Part shown: in pieces, positions 1 through 6,442 of the stretch
Layout of the letters: every line of letters starts with the position of its first letter
How positions within the stretch are numbered: the first letter of the stretch is position 1
From: an uncultured Eubacteriales bacterium
Lineage (GTDB): Bacteria; Bacillota_A; Clostridia; Lachnospirales; Lachnospiraceae
Assembly (NCBI GenBank): GCA_900321365.1
Contig: ONVT01000085.1
Coordinates: 1 to 7,656, forward strand
Length of the DNA: 7,656 bases
Direction of reading: 5' to 3'
Notes under the pieces: model-generated
Databases searched by the model: none
The model's input: only the letters and a program-made list of their open reading frames with translations
What the model was told of the DNA's origin: nothing
Position numbers and translations under genes: made by a program

Positions 1-211
1 AGCGGGCTATGTAAGGTTTTTTTGCCTGGTACACCCGGAGGAAAAGACAAGCAGGATGTATAAGTAATTTATGTACAGGTCCTAAGGCACTGTAGAATAA
101 TAACTGCCAAAAGATGCGCAGGATATTTCTTCCATTGCACCAGTCCAAAATCACGAGGGCGACATATGCACTCTTGTGTATAGCAGGATCCGACAGGATT
201 TCGTGAATGTT
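1..211. other. Left-edge region without an assignable gene
   Basis: No complete gene is visible. Two frames are open into the left edge. On the plus strand the frame starting at base 2 encodes about 21 residues and stops at TAA 65-67; it could be the last codons of an upstream gene. On the minus strand one frame is free of stops from about position 258 down to base 1 (roughly 85 codons), but it has no ATG and no ribosome binding site before its GTG/TTG codons, and it runs through the stem-loop at 212-242. I cannot decide whether either is real; an ordinary intergenic region with the tail of an upstream gene is the simplest reading. Confidence 0.35.
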
Positions 212-258
212 TCCGTCAGGGAGAGAGAATCTCCTTGACGGATTATTCTGTCTTTGTT
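212..258 (+). terminator. Strong stem-loop, possible terminator of an upstream gene
   Basis: Positions 212-224 pair with 230-242 to give a 13-bp stem with a single G-U wobble and a 5-nt loop (GAGAA). The stem is followed by a T-rich but interrupted tract (TTATTCTGTCTTTG). This fits an intrinsic terminator for whatever gene lies left of the window. The T-tract is weaker than those of the other terminators here, so a structured RNA or processing element is an alternative. The 3' arm contains TTGACG, a possible -35 box for metK. Confidence 0.5.
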
Positions 259-263
259 ACTCT
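235..263 (+). promoter_or_regulatory. Weak candidate promoter for the metK riboswitch transcript
   Basis: TTGACG at 235-240 matches five of six -35 consensus positions. With a 17-bp spacer the -10 position is TACTCT (258-263), which matches only three of six. Location is sensible: transcription would start about 20 nt before riboswitch helix P1. The poor -10 and the overlap with the preceding stem-loop keep confidence low. Another -10-like hexamer (TAATGT, 282-287) has no -35 partner at good spacing. Confidence 0.3.
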
Positions 264-290
264 CTTTCTCGGTGAACTGAATAATGTGAT

Positions 291-404
291 GTTCTCTTAT
301 TCAGAGGCGGTGGAGATACAAAGGATCGTTGAAGCCGCGGCAACCCCGTATCGTGCGGAAGGTGCCAACCTGAGCGAGTGTTGAAACTCGAACAATAAGG
401 GGAC
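291..404 (+). promoter_or_regulatory. SAM-I (S-box) riboswitch aptamer
   Basis: Binds S-adenosylmethionine in the nascent metK mRNA. All SAM-I helices can be drawn. P1 is 291-301 with 394-404 (11 bp, two G-U). P2 is 307-310 with 335-338, then a kink-turn-like internal loop and a short distal stem around 315-317/325-327. P3 is GGCA/ACC (339-345) with GGTGCC (361-366), capped by 346-350/354-358. P4 is 375-379 with 386-390. The conserved GGCAACC and AAGGTGCCAA segments are present, and AGG 322-324 in the P2 loop can form the pseudoknot with CCT 369-371. Position directly upstream of SAM synthetase makes the assignment firm and implies feedback control by the product. Confidence 0.95.
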
Positions 405-425
405 TCGGCATGAGTCGTTGAGTCC
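401..425 (+). promoter_or_regulatory. Antiterminator of the SAM-I expression platform
   Basis: GGACTC (401-406) is complementary to GAGTCC (420-425). The 5' arm shares bases 401-404 with the 3' strand of aptamer helix P1; the 3' arm shares bases 421-425 with the 5' arm of the terminator. Hence SAM binding, which holds P1 closed, should prevent antiterminator formation and let the terminator form. A competing small hairpin GACTC/GAGTC (402-406 with 412-416) also exists. The arrangement is inferred from base pairing and matches the known OFF-switch logic of S-box leaders. Confidence 0.75.
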
Positions 426-449
426 GCTTAATGCGGGCTTTTTGTTTTT
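421..449 (+). terminator. Riboswitch-controlled intrinsic terminator before metK
   Basis: AGTCCGC (421-427) pairs with GCGGGCT (433-439) around a TTAAT loop, giving a 7-bp stem with one G-U pair. It is followed by an almost unbroken T run up to 449 (one G at 444). This is a classic rho-independent terminator, 55 bp before the metK start, and would stop transcription when SAM is abundant. Confidence 0.9.
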
Positions 450-503
450 ACCGGAAGCCGGGCGCTGAAAGAAGAAGGATTTATACAGAAGGAGAGAAGA
501 AGC

Positions 504-1688
504 ATGGAAAAGGTTTTGTTTACTTCGGAGTCTGTCACGGAGGGACATCCGGATAAGGTCTGCGACGCGATATCGGATGCGATTCTGGACGCGGTTGTAG
601 CGCAGGATCCGATGAGCCGTGTTGCCTGTGAGACAGCAGCCTGCACGGGTTTTGCCGTAATCATGGGCGAGATCACGACAAACGCGAATGTGGATTATCA
701 GAAGATCGCCCGCGATACGATACGGGAGATCGGTTATACCGGCTCGGACATGGGGTTTGACGCGGATTCCTGCGCGATCTTCGTCGCAATCGACAAGCAG
801 TCCGAGGATATTGCCATGGGTGTTGACAAGGCGCTCGAGGCGAAAGAAAACCAGATGTCGGACAGCCAGATCGAGGCGATCGGTGCCGGAGACCAGGGCA
901 TGATGTTCGGTTTTGCGACAAATGAGACCGAGGACTATATGCCGTTTGCGATCTCTCTTGCCCACAGGCTCTGCCGGCAGCTGACGAAGGTCCGCAAGGA
1001 CGGAACGCTGAAGTATCTGCGGCCGGACGGCAAGAGCCAGGTTTCGGTGGAGTATCAGGACGGAAAGCCTGTGCGGCTGGACGCAGTGGTGCTCTCCACC
1101 CAGCATGCGCCGGATGTCACGCAGGAGCAGATCCATGAGGACATTAAAAAGTATGTCTTTGAGCCGGTTCTTCCGAAGGAGATGGTGGATGAGAATACGA
1201 AGTATTTCATCAATCCGACCGGACGCTTTGTGATTGGCGGTCCTCACGGCGACGCGGGCCTGACCGGACGAAAGATCATCGTTGACACCTACGGGGGTGC
1301 CGCGAGACATGGCGGCGGTGCATTTTCCGGAAAAGACTGCACGAAGGTGGACCGCAGCGCGGCGTATGCTGCCCGCTATGTGGCGAAGAATATCGTGGCA
1401 GCGGGCCTTGCGGACCGGTGCGAGATCCAGCTTTCCTATGCCATCGGCGTCGCGAGACCGACATCCATCATGGTCGATACCTTCGGAACCGGAAAGATCA
1501 GCGATGAGGGAATCACGGAGATCATCCGCGAGAACTTCGACCTTCGCCCGGCCGGAATCATCAAGATGCTCGACCTTCGCCGTCCGATCTACCGCCAGAC
1601 CGCGGCGTATGGACACTTTGGCAGGAATGACCTTGACCTTCCATGGGAGAGGCTGGATAAAGTGGATGCGCTGAAGAAGTATCTGTGA
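504..1688 (+). CDS. metK: S-adenosylmethionine synthetase (methionine adenosyltransferase)
   Basis: Makes S-adenosylmethionine from methionine and ATP, releasing phosphate and pyrophosphate; a cytosolic housekeeping enzyme, tetrameric in characterised bacterial members. The 394-residue length is normal for the family. Visible signatures are the N-terminal GHPDK (14-18), the hallmark GAGDQG (127-132) and the glycine-rich GGGAFSGKD (270-278), which carry ATP, metal and phosphate contacts in known enzymes. The sequence is intact from N to C terminus with no frameshift. The ATG start is supported by AAGGAG at 489-494, nine bases upstream. The gene sits alone behind a SAM-I riboswitch and is closed by its own terminator at 1714-1752, so it is probably a monocistronic, product-repressed transcript. 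Confidence 0.98.
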   Translation: MEKVLFTSESVTEGHPDKVCDAISDAILDAVVAQDPMSRVACETAACTGFAVIMGEITTNANVDYQKIARDTIREIGYTGSDMGFDADSCAIFVAIDKQSEDIAMGVDKALEAKENQMSDSQIEAIGAGDQGMMFGFATNETEDYMPFAISLAHRLCRQLTKVRKDGTLKYLRPDGKSQVSVEYQDGKPVRLDAVVLSTQHAPDVTQEQIHEDIKKYVFEPVLPKEMVDENTKYFINPTGRFVIGGPHGDAGLTGRKIIVDTYGGAARHGGGAFSGKDCTKVDRSAAYAARYVAKNIVAAGLADRCEIQLSYAIGVARPTSIMVDTFGTGKISDEGITEIIRENFDLRPAGIIKMLDLRRPIYRQTAAYGHFGRNDLDLPWERLDKVDALKKYL

Positions 1689-1713
1689 AAGGGTCTTTCG
1701 TCTAAGGATTATC

Positions 1714-1752
1714 CAACCGTTCAGTTTCAGGACTGAACGGTTGATTGTTTTT
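1714..1752 (+). terminator. Intrinsic terminator after metK
   Basis: Positions 1714-1725 pair perfectly with 1732-1743 (12 bp) around a 6-nt loop, followed by ATTGTTTTTG. It lies 26 bp after the metK stop. The opposite strand has no T run next to the stem, so it acts on plus-strand transcripts only. It ends just 22 bp before the start proposed for the next gene. Confidence 0.93.
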
Positions 1753-1774
1753 GCCGCCGGCTGTCGGCGGCGGA

Positions 1775-2614
1775 ATGGGGATCAGAATGAGAATCGAATA
1801 CGAGGACAGACAGCTTCTTGTAGTATTTAAAGAAGCGGGACTGCCCGTACAGACAGGGCGGACCTCCCGCAGGGACCTGGTAAGTCTTCTGAAGAATCAC
1901 CTGGCGCAGGAGAGTGCAGCGGTTACAGATGCCCGGCAAACTGCTGCAGAGTCGAAGACAGCGGGGAAGATATTATATCAGACATCCGGCCAGATTCCCG
2001 GTGCGGGAATTACAGCTGCAGCGGAGCCGTACCTTGGGATCGTGCATCGCCTGGACCAGCCGGTCGAGGGCCTTCTTGTCTTTGCCAAAACACAAAAGAG
2101 CGCGGCTGCCCTCAGCGCGCAGGCTGCGTCAAAAGATCCGGAGGGGATGGAGAAAATCTATCAGGCGCTTGTCTGTCCGGATGCCGCTTCTTATCCGATG
2201 GTCCTTGAGGGAAGAAAGAAAGACGTGACTCTGGTTGACTGGCTTGGACGGGACAGATCTTCGAATATGGCTTATGTCACTTCCGATACAGAGAAAGAGG
2301 CGAAGCGCGCGGAGCTTAAATTTCGCACACTCTGGATCCGCGAGGGGCGCGCCCTCCTGGAGATCCGCCTGCTTACCGGGCGCCATCACCAGATCCGGAT
2401 CCAGATGGCGCATGCCGGGATGCCCCTCCTGGGAGACAGAAAGTACGGCAATGCCCAGGGCAGGGAAGGGGAACCTCTCTGCCTGTGCGCCTCCCGGCTC
2501 TCCTTTGTTCACCCCGCGACGAAGGAGAAACTGTCGTTTCGCGTCGAACCGACATGGTTGCCACTGATAATAAAAGATGCTACTATGAACGCCGGGACAG
2601 ATGACAGATCCTAA
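1775..2614 (+). CDS. RluA-family RNA pseudouridine synthase
   Basis: Isomerises uridine to pseudouridine in structured RNA (rRNA or tRNA); the target site cannot be read from the sequence. The 279-residue protein has the family core: an N-terminal strand with YEDRQLLVVFKEAGLP (about 9-24), the catalytic motif HRLDQPVEGLLVFAK (91-105, catalytic Asp94) and the conserved LLTGRHHQIRIQMAHAG segment (199-215). There is no N-terminal S4 RNA-binding domain. Residues about 46-84 form an Ala/Thr/Ser/Gln-rich stretch that looks like an insertion, since family members usually reach the HRLD motif sooner. ATG 1775 lacks a good ribosome binding site; ATG 1787 (with GGGGA five bases upstream) is an equally possible start. 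It follows a strong terminator closely and is followed by the TetR gene after 14 bp, suggesting a two-gene unit. Confidence 0.88.
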   Translation: MGIRMRIEYEDRQLLVVFKEAGLPVQTGRTSRRDLVSLLKNHLAQESAAVTDARQTAAESKTAGKILYQTSGQIPGAGITAAAEPYLGIVHRLDQPVEGLLVFAKTQKSAAALSAQAASKDPEGMEKIYQALVCPDAASYPMVLEGRKKDVTLVDWLGRDRSSNMAYVTSDTEKEAKRAELKFRTLWIREGRALLEIRLLTGRHHQIRIQMAHAGMPLLGDRKYGNAQGREGEPLCLCASRLSFVHPATKEKLSFRVEPTWLPLIIKDATMNAGTDDRS

Positions 2615-2628
2615 GAGGGAGTCAGGCG

Positions 2629-3189
2629 TTGCAGCAGAAGCGGGAAGTGAAGGTCCTCCTTTCGGAGAGCTTTAAAGAGCTGGTTCTTGAAAAGCCGGTC
2701 GAGAAGATCACGATCAAGCAGATCACGGATCGCGCCGGTGTGATCAGAGTGACCTTTTATAATCATTTTCAGGACAAATATGAGCTTCTCGAGTGGATCT
2801 GCCGCGAGGAGGTTATCAATCCGAGCAGGATACTTCTTCAGAATAATATGCAGCGGGAAGCCGTTACATTCATTTTTACCGCACTGCTGAAGAACAAAGG
2901 GTTCTACAGCCACGTCGCCCATACGACGGGTCAGAATTCCTTTGAGAGCATCATGAAGGAACTGATCTCGGAGATGATCGCAGAGCATTTCCAGTCGAAC
3001 AGTTCGCAGCACGCTGAACGCTACAGCTGGATCAGCGCGAAGTGGATCGCAGACTATTATTCCCAGAGCTTCACCTTTGTCGTCATGAGCTGGATTGATA
3101 AGGATATGAGTGTCCCGCCCGAGGACATGGTGAACATCTATGAATTCATCTCTGTTCACTCGGTTCTGGAACTGCCGAAGGAGCTGTGA
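2629..3189 (+). CDS. TetR/AcrR-family regulator, DhaS-like
   Basis: A 186-residue DNA-binding protein. The N-terminal helix-turn-helix is clear at about 24-52 (EKITIKQITDRAGVIRVTFY followed by NHFQDKYEL), matching the TetR signature, and the opening SFKELVLEKPVEKITIKQIT resembles DhaS, the dihydroxyacetone kinase regulator. The C-terminal half (about 75-186) is a helical ligand/dimerisation region with no predictable ligand. No dha genes are nearby, so the DhaS resemblance describes fold and subfamily, not function. The start is TTG with AGAGGGAG (2614-2621) about seven bases upstream; no ATG lies near the N-terminus in this frame. It follows the pseudouridine synthase by 14 bp and is probably co-transcribed. 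Its last 44 bp overlap the end of the convergent helicase gene. Confidence 0.88.
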   Translation: MQQKREVKVLLSESFKELVLEKPVEKITIKQITDRAGVIRVTFYNHFQDKYELLEWICREEVINPSRILLQNNMQREAVTFIFTALLKNKGFYSHVAHTTGQNSFESIMKELISEMIAEHFQSNSSQHAERYSWISAKWIADYYSQSFTFVVMSWIDKDMSVPPEDMVNIYEFISVHSVLELPKEL

Positions 3190-6157
3190 CGTTTCTTAGC
3201 TCCGGGCCGCTTATGGTGCGGTTGCAGCCTTTCCCGCCAGGAAGGTAATTGGTGCACCCCCAGAACATTTCCCCTGTTTTCCGGTTTCTCCTGACAATGA
3301 GATATCCATCCCGGCAGCAGTCACATCGAAGGATGCCCATACGGCCCCCGGCAAGGTCATTTGTAAGAAAACCGCAGACCTCCGGCTCGTTGGAACAGAT
3401 ATACAGCGGCATTCCATATGCCTTGTTGAAACGGAGCTTCAGGGGGAAGCCACATACAGGGCAGCGCCTGGATGAGCGGCCGGAAGATGCGCTGCCGCGG
3501 ACAAGGTTACCCTCAAGCTTCACATTATCATAGTCCCGGAGCAGCTCCAGAAGAAATTCGGACGGATGCTCAGAGGGAGCGATCATCCAGACGCGGTTTT
3601 TCGTCCGGGTCATGGCAACGTAGAACAGCCTGCGCTCCTCCGCGTAATCATAAGAAGTATCATCTTTGAGGACCATCGACAGCAGAGGGTCCTCTTCTAT
3701 TTTTGCGGGAAATCCGTATCGGTCATCTTTTGCGTTGAGAAGGATCACCTCGTCATATCCCAGCCCTTTGGAGGAATGGGCGGTCATGAACGTGATGCGC
3801 ATGCGCGGGTACTTTCTGGACAGGATCCGGCTGCCGTAGTCTTTGAAGGTAAAACGGTCAGAACGCGACAGGTTGTACCCGTCAAAGTTGAATCTGCCGA
3901 GAACAAGAACCGAAAGCCCATCGGTTTTTCCTTTGTGATATACGGCGATTTCGTCCAGGGCCTTCTCAAATGTCTCTGCCACGCGCTCAAACCAGGTATC
4001 CCCCCGGGTTCGGAAGGACTGCGGCGGAGAATCGCAGGTCAGGATGATTATGGGATCCGGAATATTCTTTGATGACTTCAGAGACTTTTTCAGTTGTGCC
4101 GAATTCTTCTGGATGAATCCGCCGGCGATGTCGATAACCTCCTGCGCGTTCCGATAGGTATGCTCGATCCGCAGAAGGCTTGCGTAGCCCATTTTCTCGC
4201 GGAATTTTGTAAACAGGGAAATGTCCGAACCGCTGAACGCGTAGATGGACTGCCAGTCATCTCCTACCGCGATGATCTTTGCACCGGTCGCGTCCCTGAG
4301 CGCCCGGACCAGGTCAAAGCGCTGCCGGGAGATATCCTGATACTCATCGACGATGATGTATTTGAAATCGGGGGCGGCGGACTTTTTTGAAGCATCCTTT
4401 TTAAATGTGGTCAGGCCGGAGTCTGTATTTTCAGAAACCGCTTCGGCAGAGTGGATCTTTACGGCCTGGTTTTCGGCAGAATAAGTCTTTGAGGCCTGGT
4501 TTTCTTCGGCCTCCCGGCGAAGGATGGCAGCCGAGTCATTGATCATGTCCTCGAAATCCAGAGCCTCTTTTTCCTGGAGGACTCTTTCATATTCCAGGTA
4601 GCACGCGCGGGCAATGTCCAGGAAGAGGCGGGCGCGCACATTATCCTGTTTCTCGTACAGGATGTCAAACTGCTCCAGCGTATAACCGTCTGTCTTGAAA
4701 CCGGAGATGAAACGGGTCAGCAGGAGAACCAGCCTTGAGACGGACCGGGCCTCCTCCCGGGACACAAGCTTTGACAGGATCTCTTTTTCCGACAGCGGAT
4801 GCAGGCCGATGCCTCTTTTGAGAAGTTCTTCCCGGAGATGATCCAGCAGCGGGCGGCCGTCACGGTAGGAGGAAAAGGTATAGATCAGGTCAGTACCATG
4901 CCTGCGGTGGAACAGAACCTTGGAGCGGACGACAGCTTTATACCGCTCCAGTTCCTGCGGTGAATAACGGTCATTATCCCCGTCCTCAGAGAGGCCGAAA
5001 TGCTCCAGATACCAGACATGTCCGTTCTGCGAGAAGGAGAAATCGGGTGTATAGGGCTTTCTGGAACCCGGGAGATCAAAGGGATACTCCGGTTCATATT
5101 CGTATGGTATGCCGTTCAGGTAAAGGAAATTCGCGATCTGGACCTCCTGCCGGGACCGCAGGATCTCATTGCAGATCGTGACGGGTTTCTGGTTTCGTCT
5201 GTTGAGGACAACCTCATGGATTTCACCCAGCTGGCTTTTCAGCGAATCATAGTTCTGGAGCGTAACATTGCGGAAGAAGGCTTCCGGGTTGGAAGTGTCA
5301 AAGGGCGGATCCATGTAATAGGAGAAAAACAGAAGCAGTTTGTGAACCATCGCTTCATCCCGGAGCACGTGGCGCTGAAAATACGCAAGGATGGAGGTGT
5401 ATTTCAGGGACGGATCCGCTATGTTGATCTTCTGCGGATCATGGCGGTGCAGGATGGCGTTCCCGGTGGAATGGAAGGTCGCGATCGGGCAGGGGATCCG
5501 GAGATTCTTCTGGATCCGGTCTTTCAGTTCCGCGACAGCCTTGTTCGTGAAGGAAATGACCAGTATTTCCTGCGGATCGATTCCTCTTTTTTCGGTGAGG
5601 TACTTCACTTTCGCGGCAACCGCGGTGGTCTTTCCCGCCCCGGCCCCTGCTATGACCAGGCAGTAATCTTCATCATTTACGATCATGCGCCGCTGGTCTT
5701 CATCAAGCAGGATGGACGGATCAACACTGTCGAGAATATGGTCAAAGTAATCCTTCTCTGAGAGCAGTTTCCCGTCGACATACCGCCTGTTCCTTGCCCT
5801 GGCGTAAGAATCGATCCGGTCGAAGAATGCCAGCGTGGAGACTGCCTTTTCCGGTGCGATGCCATGTTTTGCGCAGTATTCCTCCAGAAGAGAGAGGTCG
5901 GAGAGTGAGCGAAACCGGTCCAGAGCTGCGCTGCATGGCTTGCAGACAGAGGCCACATCGCTTCTGGAAATATAGCGGTCTTCACAAAACAGTTCTGCCG
6001 CACGTCTCCGTGCATGCACCAGACTCTTCCAGTCATCCGGGACAGGCAGCACCGATTTGGGAAAAAGACGCCGCATATATGCAGTTACATTTTTGTAGAA
6101 TGATCTCATACCTGGTGCCTGACCTGATCTGAAGCCAAAGTGTGCTGTTATACCCAT
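3146..6157 (-). CDS. Superfamily 1 UvrD/helicase IV-like DNA helicase with nuclease-like insert and two zinc ribbons
   Basis: An ATP-driven 3'-5' DNA helicase by family, probably in repair or recombination. Of 1003 residues, 1-145 are an unassigned N-terminal region. Helicase motifs follow in order: Q-like LDEDQ (151-155), Walker A GAGAGKTT (171-178, Lys176), SFTNKA (202-207), DEYQD (604-608), VGDDWQSIYAFSGSD (631-645, close to E. coli helicase IV), HTYRN (666-670), TAHSSKGLGYDEV (792-804) and RLFYVAMTRTKN (843-854). Residues about 335-435 resemble a PD-(D/E)XK nuclease fold (Glu338, PDF 371-373, YLEHFG 383-388), but the usual Lys after the Glu is His/Phe. Residues 549-595 form a polar insert with a tandem repeat. 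Two C4 zinc ribbons end the protein (Cys899/902/921/928 and Cys945/948/968/978), like those of topoisomerase I. No strong ribosome binding site precedes ATG 6157; Met17 (6109) is an alternative start. Confidence 0.93.
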   Translation of the reverse strand: MGITAHFGFRSGQAPGMRSFYKNVTAYMRRLFPKSVLPVPDDWKSLVHARRRAAELFCEDRYISRSDVASVCKPCSAALDRFRSLSDLSLLEEYCAKHGIAPEKAVSTLAFFDRIDSYARARNRRYVDGKLLSEKDYFDHILDSVDPSILLDEDQRRMIVNDEDYCLVIAGAGAGKTTAVAAKVKYLTEKRGIDPQEILVISFTNKAVAELKDRIQKNLRIPCPIATFHSTGNAILHRHDPQKINIADPSLKYTSILAYFQRHVLRDEAMVHKLLLFFSYYMDPPFDTSNPEAFFRNVTLQNYDSLKSQLGEIHEVVLNRRNQKPVTICNEILRSRQEVQIANFLYLNGIPYEYEPEYPFDLPGSRKPYTPDFSFSQNGHVWYLEHFGLSEDGDNDRYSPQELERYKAVVRSKVLFHRRHGTDLIYTFSSYRDGRPLLDHLREELLKRGIGLHPLSEKEILSKLVSREEARSVSRLVLLLTRFISGFKTDGYTLEQFDILYEKQDNVRARLFLDIARACYLEYERVLQEKEALDFEDMINDSAAILRREAEENQASKTYSAENQAVKIHSAEAVSENTDSGLTTFKKDASKKSAAPDFKYIIVDEYQDISRQRFDLVRALRDATGAKIIAVGDDWQSIYAFSGSDISLFTKFREKMGYASLLRIEHTYRNAQEVIDIAGGFIQKNSAQLKKSLKSSKNIPDPIIILTCDSPPQSFRTRGDTWFERVAETFEKALDEIAVYHKGKTDGLSVLVLGRFNFDGYNLSRSDRFTFKDYGSRILSRKYPRMRITFMTAHSSKGLGYDEVILLNAKDDRYGFPAKIEEDPLLSMVLKDDTSYDYAEERRLFYVAMTRTKNRVWMIAPSEHPSEFLLELLRDYDNVKLEGNLVRGSASSGRSSRRCPVCGFPLKLRFNKAYGMPLYICSNEPEVCGFLTNDLAGGRMGILRCDCCRDGYLIVRRNRKTGEMFWGCTNYLPGGKGCNRTISGPELRNVTAPSAVPEPSEQR
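4441..4500 (-). repeat. Two 30-bp tandem repeats inside the helicase gene
   Basis: Copies 4441-4470 and 4471-4500 match at 23 of 30 positions. They encode the consecutive decapeptides AENQAVKIHS and, upstream, EENQASKTYS, then a further AE. The period is ten codons, so copy number could change without breaking the frame. The repeat lies in a polar, probably disordered insert just before helicase motif II (DEYQD). Confidence 0.85.
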
Positions 6158-6442
6158 GAACGTAATCAGCTGCCGAACGACTTACGCATATAAACGCTCA
6201 GAAAGGGAATTACCAGGCAGCTAATAGTGTCAGCCCGTATATCATCATACCGCAGGATGATGATATCATCATACCGTTTCGGCGGAAGATCGTCAAAAGG
6301 AGGAGAAAACCGGAAAATTCTGTGGATATTACCGATACCTTTTCCTGTCAGGAAGGAGTAGAATCTCTCATGGAAAATCTTTGCTGGTGATCTGGCGGCA
6401 AAGAGGAAAGTGGCCTTAGAATATGAAGGAGGAAGAGCGGCA
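6158..6442. other. Divergent intergenic region between helicase and aldolase
   Basis: This 285-bp stretch separates divergently transcribed genes and must hold both promoters, but no pair of boxes near consensus is convincing in either direction. It carries the palindrome/direct repeat at 6239-6276 and an orphan ribosome-binding-site-like AAGGAGG (6297-6303) with no start codon at a usable distance (the nearest GTG, 6322, is 18 bases on). A second site, AAGGAG (6353-6358), precedes an ATG at 6370 that would give only MENLCW before a stop. Confidence 0.6.
6239..6276. repeat. Palindrome and duplicated 14-mer, operator-like
   Basis: The 14-mer ATATCATCATACCG occurs at 6239-6252 and again, except for its first base context, at 6263-6276 (24-bp period). 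Between and into the second copy lies the perfect 16-bp palindrome ATGATGATATCATCAT (6257-6272). The first copy can alternatively pair with 6257-6266 in a hairpin. There is no T run on either side, so it is not a terminator. Its position between divergent genes suggests a regulator binding site; the regulator is unknown. Confidence 0.6.

Noticed and set aside
297..1616. 439-codon minus-strand frame antisense to metK and its riboswitch
   Set aside because: The plus strand is an unmistakable metK. The antisense frame is a by-product of GC-rich third codon positions, has no recognisable motif and would cover the riboswitch.
1745..1774. Earlier TTG start for the pseudouridine synthase
   Set aside because: It lies within the T run of the metK terminator, has no ribosome binding site and adds residues not typical of the family.
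2629..3189. Regulator of a dihydroxyacetone kinase operon (true DhaS)
   Set aside because: Only the subfamily resemblance is seen; no dhaK, dhaL, dhaM or dhaQ gene is in the window.
3566..5761. Several plus-strand frames of 90-250 codons inside the helicase region
   Set aside because: The minus strand encodes one intact protein with all SF1 motifs in order. The plus-strand frames are shadows without ribosome binding sites or recognisable domains.
3146..6157. Helicase as part of an anti-phage defence system
   Set aside because: A helicase with a nuclease-like insert invites this reading, but its neighbours are housekeeping genes and no partner defence gene is present; it resembles cellular helicase IV.
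6410..6442. Earlier GTG start for the aldolase
   Set aside because: The only purine-rich site is two bases away from it, while a strong AAGGAGG is placed correctly for ATG 6443, where family members begin.
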